From: Burkholderia stabilis
Lineage (GTDB): Bacteria > Pseudomonadota > Gammaproteobacteria > Burkholderiales > Burkholderiaceae
Assembly (NCBI RefSeq): GCF_001742165.1
Contig: NZ_CP016443.1
Location: 868,001-932,000, forward strand
Length of the DNA: 64,000 nucleotides
Direction: 5' to 3'
In this document: positions 61,889-64,000 of the stretch, one piece after another
Layout: every line of letters starts with the position of its first letter
How positions within the stretch are numbered: the stretch's first letter is position 1
Notes under the pieces: model-generated
Database searches by the model: none
The model's input: only the letters and a program-made list of their open reading frames with translations
What the model was told of the DNA's origin: nothing
Translations under genes and position numbers: made by a program

Positions 61889-63310
61889 TCACCCCGCCGC
61901 GCACTCCGACGCGAGCCGCCCGAGCACCTTCAGCGCTTCCTCGATCTGCCGCGACCACGGGTAGCTGTAGTTGAGCCGGATGAAATGCCGGTAATCGGTG
62001 CCCGCCGAAAACATGTGCCCAGGCCCGACCGTGATCCGCTGCGCGAGCGCGAGCGTGTACAGCTTCATCGCATCGACCTGCGGCGGCAGCTCGACCCACA
62101 GCACGTACCCGCCCTGCGGCTGCGACAGCCGCGTGCCTTCCGGAAAGAAACGCCGCACCATCGCGCTCATCAGGCTCGCCTGCTGCGCGTACTGCTTGCG
62201 CATGCGCCGCAGATGGAAATCGTAGCCGTCGTATTTCAGGTACTCGGCGATCGCGAGTTGCTCGATCGCGGGCGTCGCGAGCGTGTTCAGGAATTTCAGC
62301 TTCTCGACCTGGTCGCGGTAGCGGCCCGGCATCGCCCAGCCGATCCGGTAGCGCGGCGACAGGCTCTTCGTGAACGACGCGCAATGCAGCACCAGCCCGT
62401 CGCGGTCGAACGACTTCAGCGCGCTCGGCGTCGTGTCGCCGAAGTGCAGCTCGTGATAGACGTCGCTCTCGATCGCCGGCACGCCGTGCTTCGCCAGCAG
62501 CTCGACGAGCGCGCGCTTGCGCGCGTCGGGCATCTGGAAACCGAGCGGGTTCTGGAAATTCGGCATCACCATGCACGCGGCGATGCGCTCGCGTACGAAA
62601 ATCCGTTCGAGCGCATCGAGATCGATGCCGTCGCCCGGGTGCGTCGCGACTTCCAGCGCGCGCATGCCCATCCGCTCGATCGCGTGCAGCATTGCATAGA
62701 AGGTCGGCGATTCGACGGCGATCGTGTCGCCCGGCTTTGCGACCGCCTGCAGGCACAGGTTGATCGCCTCGGTCGCGCCGATCGTCATCACGATCTCGCC
62801 CGGCTCGACCGCGATTCCGCGCTCCGCGTAACGCCGCGCGATCTGGCGGATCAGCTCCTGGTTGCCGGGCGGCAGATCGTCGATCACGCCCCAGCGCGTG
62901 CGGCGGCGCCCGATCGCCTGCGCATAGCGCGCGAGGCGCTGCACGGGAAACTGCGATGCATCGGGATACGGCGAACCGAGCGGCACCGCGTCGTCGCGCG
63001 CAATCGAACGCAGCGTCGACAGCACGAGCCGGCTCACGTCCACGGCCGACGGCTCGGCCGCCGGCGCCGACATGTGCAGTTCTGCCTCGGCCGGCGCCGC
63101 CGCGCGCGCCCGCACGAAATAGCCCGATTGCGGCCGGCTTTCGATCAGGCCGCGGCTTTCCAGCACGAGGTACGCGCGCAGCACGGTCGTGACGCTGAGC
63201 TGCTGCTGCCGGCTCGCCTGCCGCACCGACGGAATCCGCTCGCCGGGCCGGTACACGCCACGCTCGATCTGCGCCTGGAGATCGTCGGCCAGTTGTTCGT
63301 AACGCTTCAC
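61889..63310 (-). CDS. MocR-type regulator (GntR HTH fused to aminotransferase fold), 473 aa
   Basis: GTG start with the strong ribosome site AGGGAGGCGC. The GntR winged helix is at residues 1-70 (VKRYEQLADDLQAQIERGVY, RPGERIPSVRQASRQQQLSV). After a linker the type I aminotransferase fold has GATEAINLCLQAVAKPGD, FQNPLGFQMPDARKRALVEL and the PLP lysine K315 in SFTKSLSPRYRIGW. Members such as PdxR, GabR and TauR bind direct repeats. It is divergent from the YdeP-like oxidoreductase and may control it. Confidence 0.93.
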   Translation of the reverse strand: MKRYEQLADDLQAQIERGVYRPGERIPSVRQASRQQQLSVTTVLRAYLVLESRGLIESRPQSGYFVRARAAAPAEAELHMSAPAAEPSAVDVSRLVLSTLRSIARDDAVPLGSPYPDASQFPVQRLARYAQAIGRRRTRWGVIDDLPPGNQELIRQIARRYAERGIAVEPGEIVMTIGATEAINLCLQAVAKPGDTIAVESPTFYAMLHAIERMGMRALEVATHPGDGIDLDALERIFVRERIAACMVMPNFQNPLGFQMPDARKRALVELLAKHGVPAIESDVYHELHFGDTTPSALKSFDRDGLVLHCASFTKSLSPRYRIGWAMPGRYRDQVEKLKFLNTLATPAIEQLAIAEYLKYDGYDFHLRRMRKQYAQQASLMSAMVRRFFPEGTRLSQPQGGYVLWVELPPQVDAMKLYTLALAQRITVGPGHMFSAGTDYRHFIRLNYSYPWSRQIEEALKVLGRLASECAAG

Positions 63311-63396
63311 GCGCCTCCCTTTCAACTTCCCTTCAGCAACACAGTTGCGATCCGCACTGTCTGAACGGCTGCAACTGCACTCTTTTTTGAAGTGAC

Positions 63397-63422
63397 CAGG
63401 TGTACACACAGCATCACAGGTG
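63397..63422. promoter_or_regulatory. Direct repeats, possible MocR binding site
   Basis: CAGGTG at 63397-63402 and again at 63417-63422, exactly 20 bp apart (about two helical turns), in the 155-bp divergent region between the MocR and oxidoreductase genes. MocR proteins commonly use directly repeated sites. Confidence 0.45.
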
Positions 63423-63465
63423 CCGCGCGTACTCTGCACGCATCGCCCCCGACACCTGCTGCACC

Positions 63466-64000
63466 ATGAAAAAGAAATCCTCCACCGCGCGCATCGAACC
63501 GTACACCCACCCGGCCGCCGGCTGGGGCGCGCTGAAAGCCGTCACGATCAACCTGATCAAGGAAAAGGTCGCCGGCGGCAACTACCGTACGCTGCTGCGC
63601 CAGAACCAGCCGGACGGCTTCGACTGCCCCGGCTGCGCATGGCCCGACCGCCAGCACGCATCGACGTTCGAATTCTGCGAAAACGGCGTGAAGGCCGTGG
63701 CCGCCGAAGCGACGAGCAAGCGCGTGACGCCCGACTTCTTCGCCGCGCATACCGTCACCGAACTGCTCGAACAGTCGGATTTCGAACTCGAACAGCACGG
63801 CCGGCTCACCGACCCGATGGCCTACGACGCACAAACCGACCGCTACGTGCCGATCGCCTGGGACGACGCATTCGAGCTGATCGCGCGTCACCTGCGCGCG
63901 CTGCCCGACCCGAACCAGGCCGCGTTCTACACGTCCGGCCGCGCGAGCAACGAAGCGGCGTTCCTGTACCAGCTGCTCGTGCGGCGGTACGGCACGAACA
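63466..64000 (+). CDS. FdhF/YdeP-family molybdopterin oxidoreductase (N-terminal part, cut by window edge)
   Basis: First 178 residues. The opening RIEPYTHPAAGWGALKAVTI is the YdeP-type start. GFDCPGCAWPDRQHASTFEF carries the CPGCAWP motif in place of the usual formate-dehydrogenase iron-sulfur Cys cluster. YVPIAWDDAFELIARHLRAL begins the molybdopterin domain, and AFYTSGRASNEAAFLYQLLV the FAD/Mo-cofactor region. YdeP has been linked to acid resistance in E. coli, with unknown substrate. It is divergent from the MocR gene. Confidence 0.93.
   Translation, partial: MKKKSSTARIEPYTHPAAGWGALKAVTINLIKEKVAGGNYRTLLRQNQPDGFDCPGCAWPDRQHASTFEFCENGVKAVAAEATSKRVTPDFFAAHTVTELLEQSDFELEQHGRLTDPMAYDAQTDRYVPIAWDDAFELIARHLRALPDPNQAAFYTSGRASNEAAFLYQLLVRRYGTN

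Overview
The window is GC-rich with strongly GC3-biased codons, and reads as a Burkholderia genome, most likely Burkholderia cepacia complex. The main anchor is a gamma-alpha-beta FAD-dependent glucose dehydrogenase operon (28980-32385). Its subunit lengths (168, 539 and 425 aa), gene order and Fe-S cysteines (212, 218, 222) match what I recall of the characterised B. cepacia enzyme. The mix of many LysR regulators, MFS carriers and envelope genes would suit a secondary chromosome, which is inference.

1-10581 is a sugar or sugar-acid utilisation region: a TRAP transporter with a LacI regulator, a divergent three-subunit membrane dehydrogenase (cytochrome c, small subunit, flavoprotein), then LysR, a D-2-hydroxyacid dehydrogenase and an MFS carrier. 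Two identical 27-bp operators flank the TRAP/dehydrogenase intergenic region and probably place both under the LacI protein.

10627-17700 is an acquired block. A core LysR gene faces an arsenic operon (arsR, arsI, thioredoxin-type arsC, acr3, glutaredoxin-type arsC), then padR-chrA for chromate export, then an IS110-family element with a candidate bridge-RNA region. Codon use differs from the neighbours and two regulator genes start almost on their own operators.

17739-32385 returns to core DNA: an HPP/CBS membrane protein and a marR-clcA operon that share an operator-like sequence, a small secreted protein, ppnP, a LysR-controlled M20 amidohydrolase/MFS pair, a cysteine hydrolase behind a Thr-rich leader peptide and hairpin, a porin, DoxX and the glucose dehydrogenase.

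32690-64000 is rich in envelope and transport genes: an alpha-2-macroglobulin/PBP1C pair, a lipoprotein, GNAT, a Bcr/CflA-type exporter, an orphan glutamate-type binding protein, a subtilisin lipoprotein, mgtA behind a complex leader with two short reading frames, LysR, PBP7, a MarR-isochorismatase-DHA2 operon with a perfect 26-bp palindrome, LysE/LysR, SulP, an MscS-type channel, and a MocR regulator divergent from a YdeP-type molybdopterin oxidoreductase that runs off the end. No rRNA, tRNA or CRISPR array was seen.
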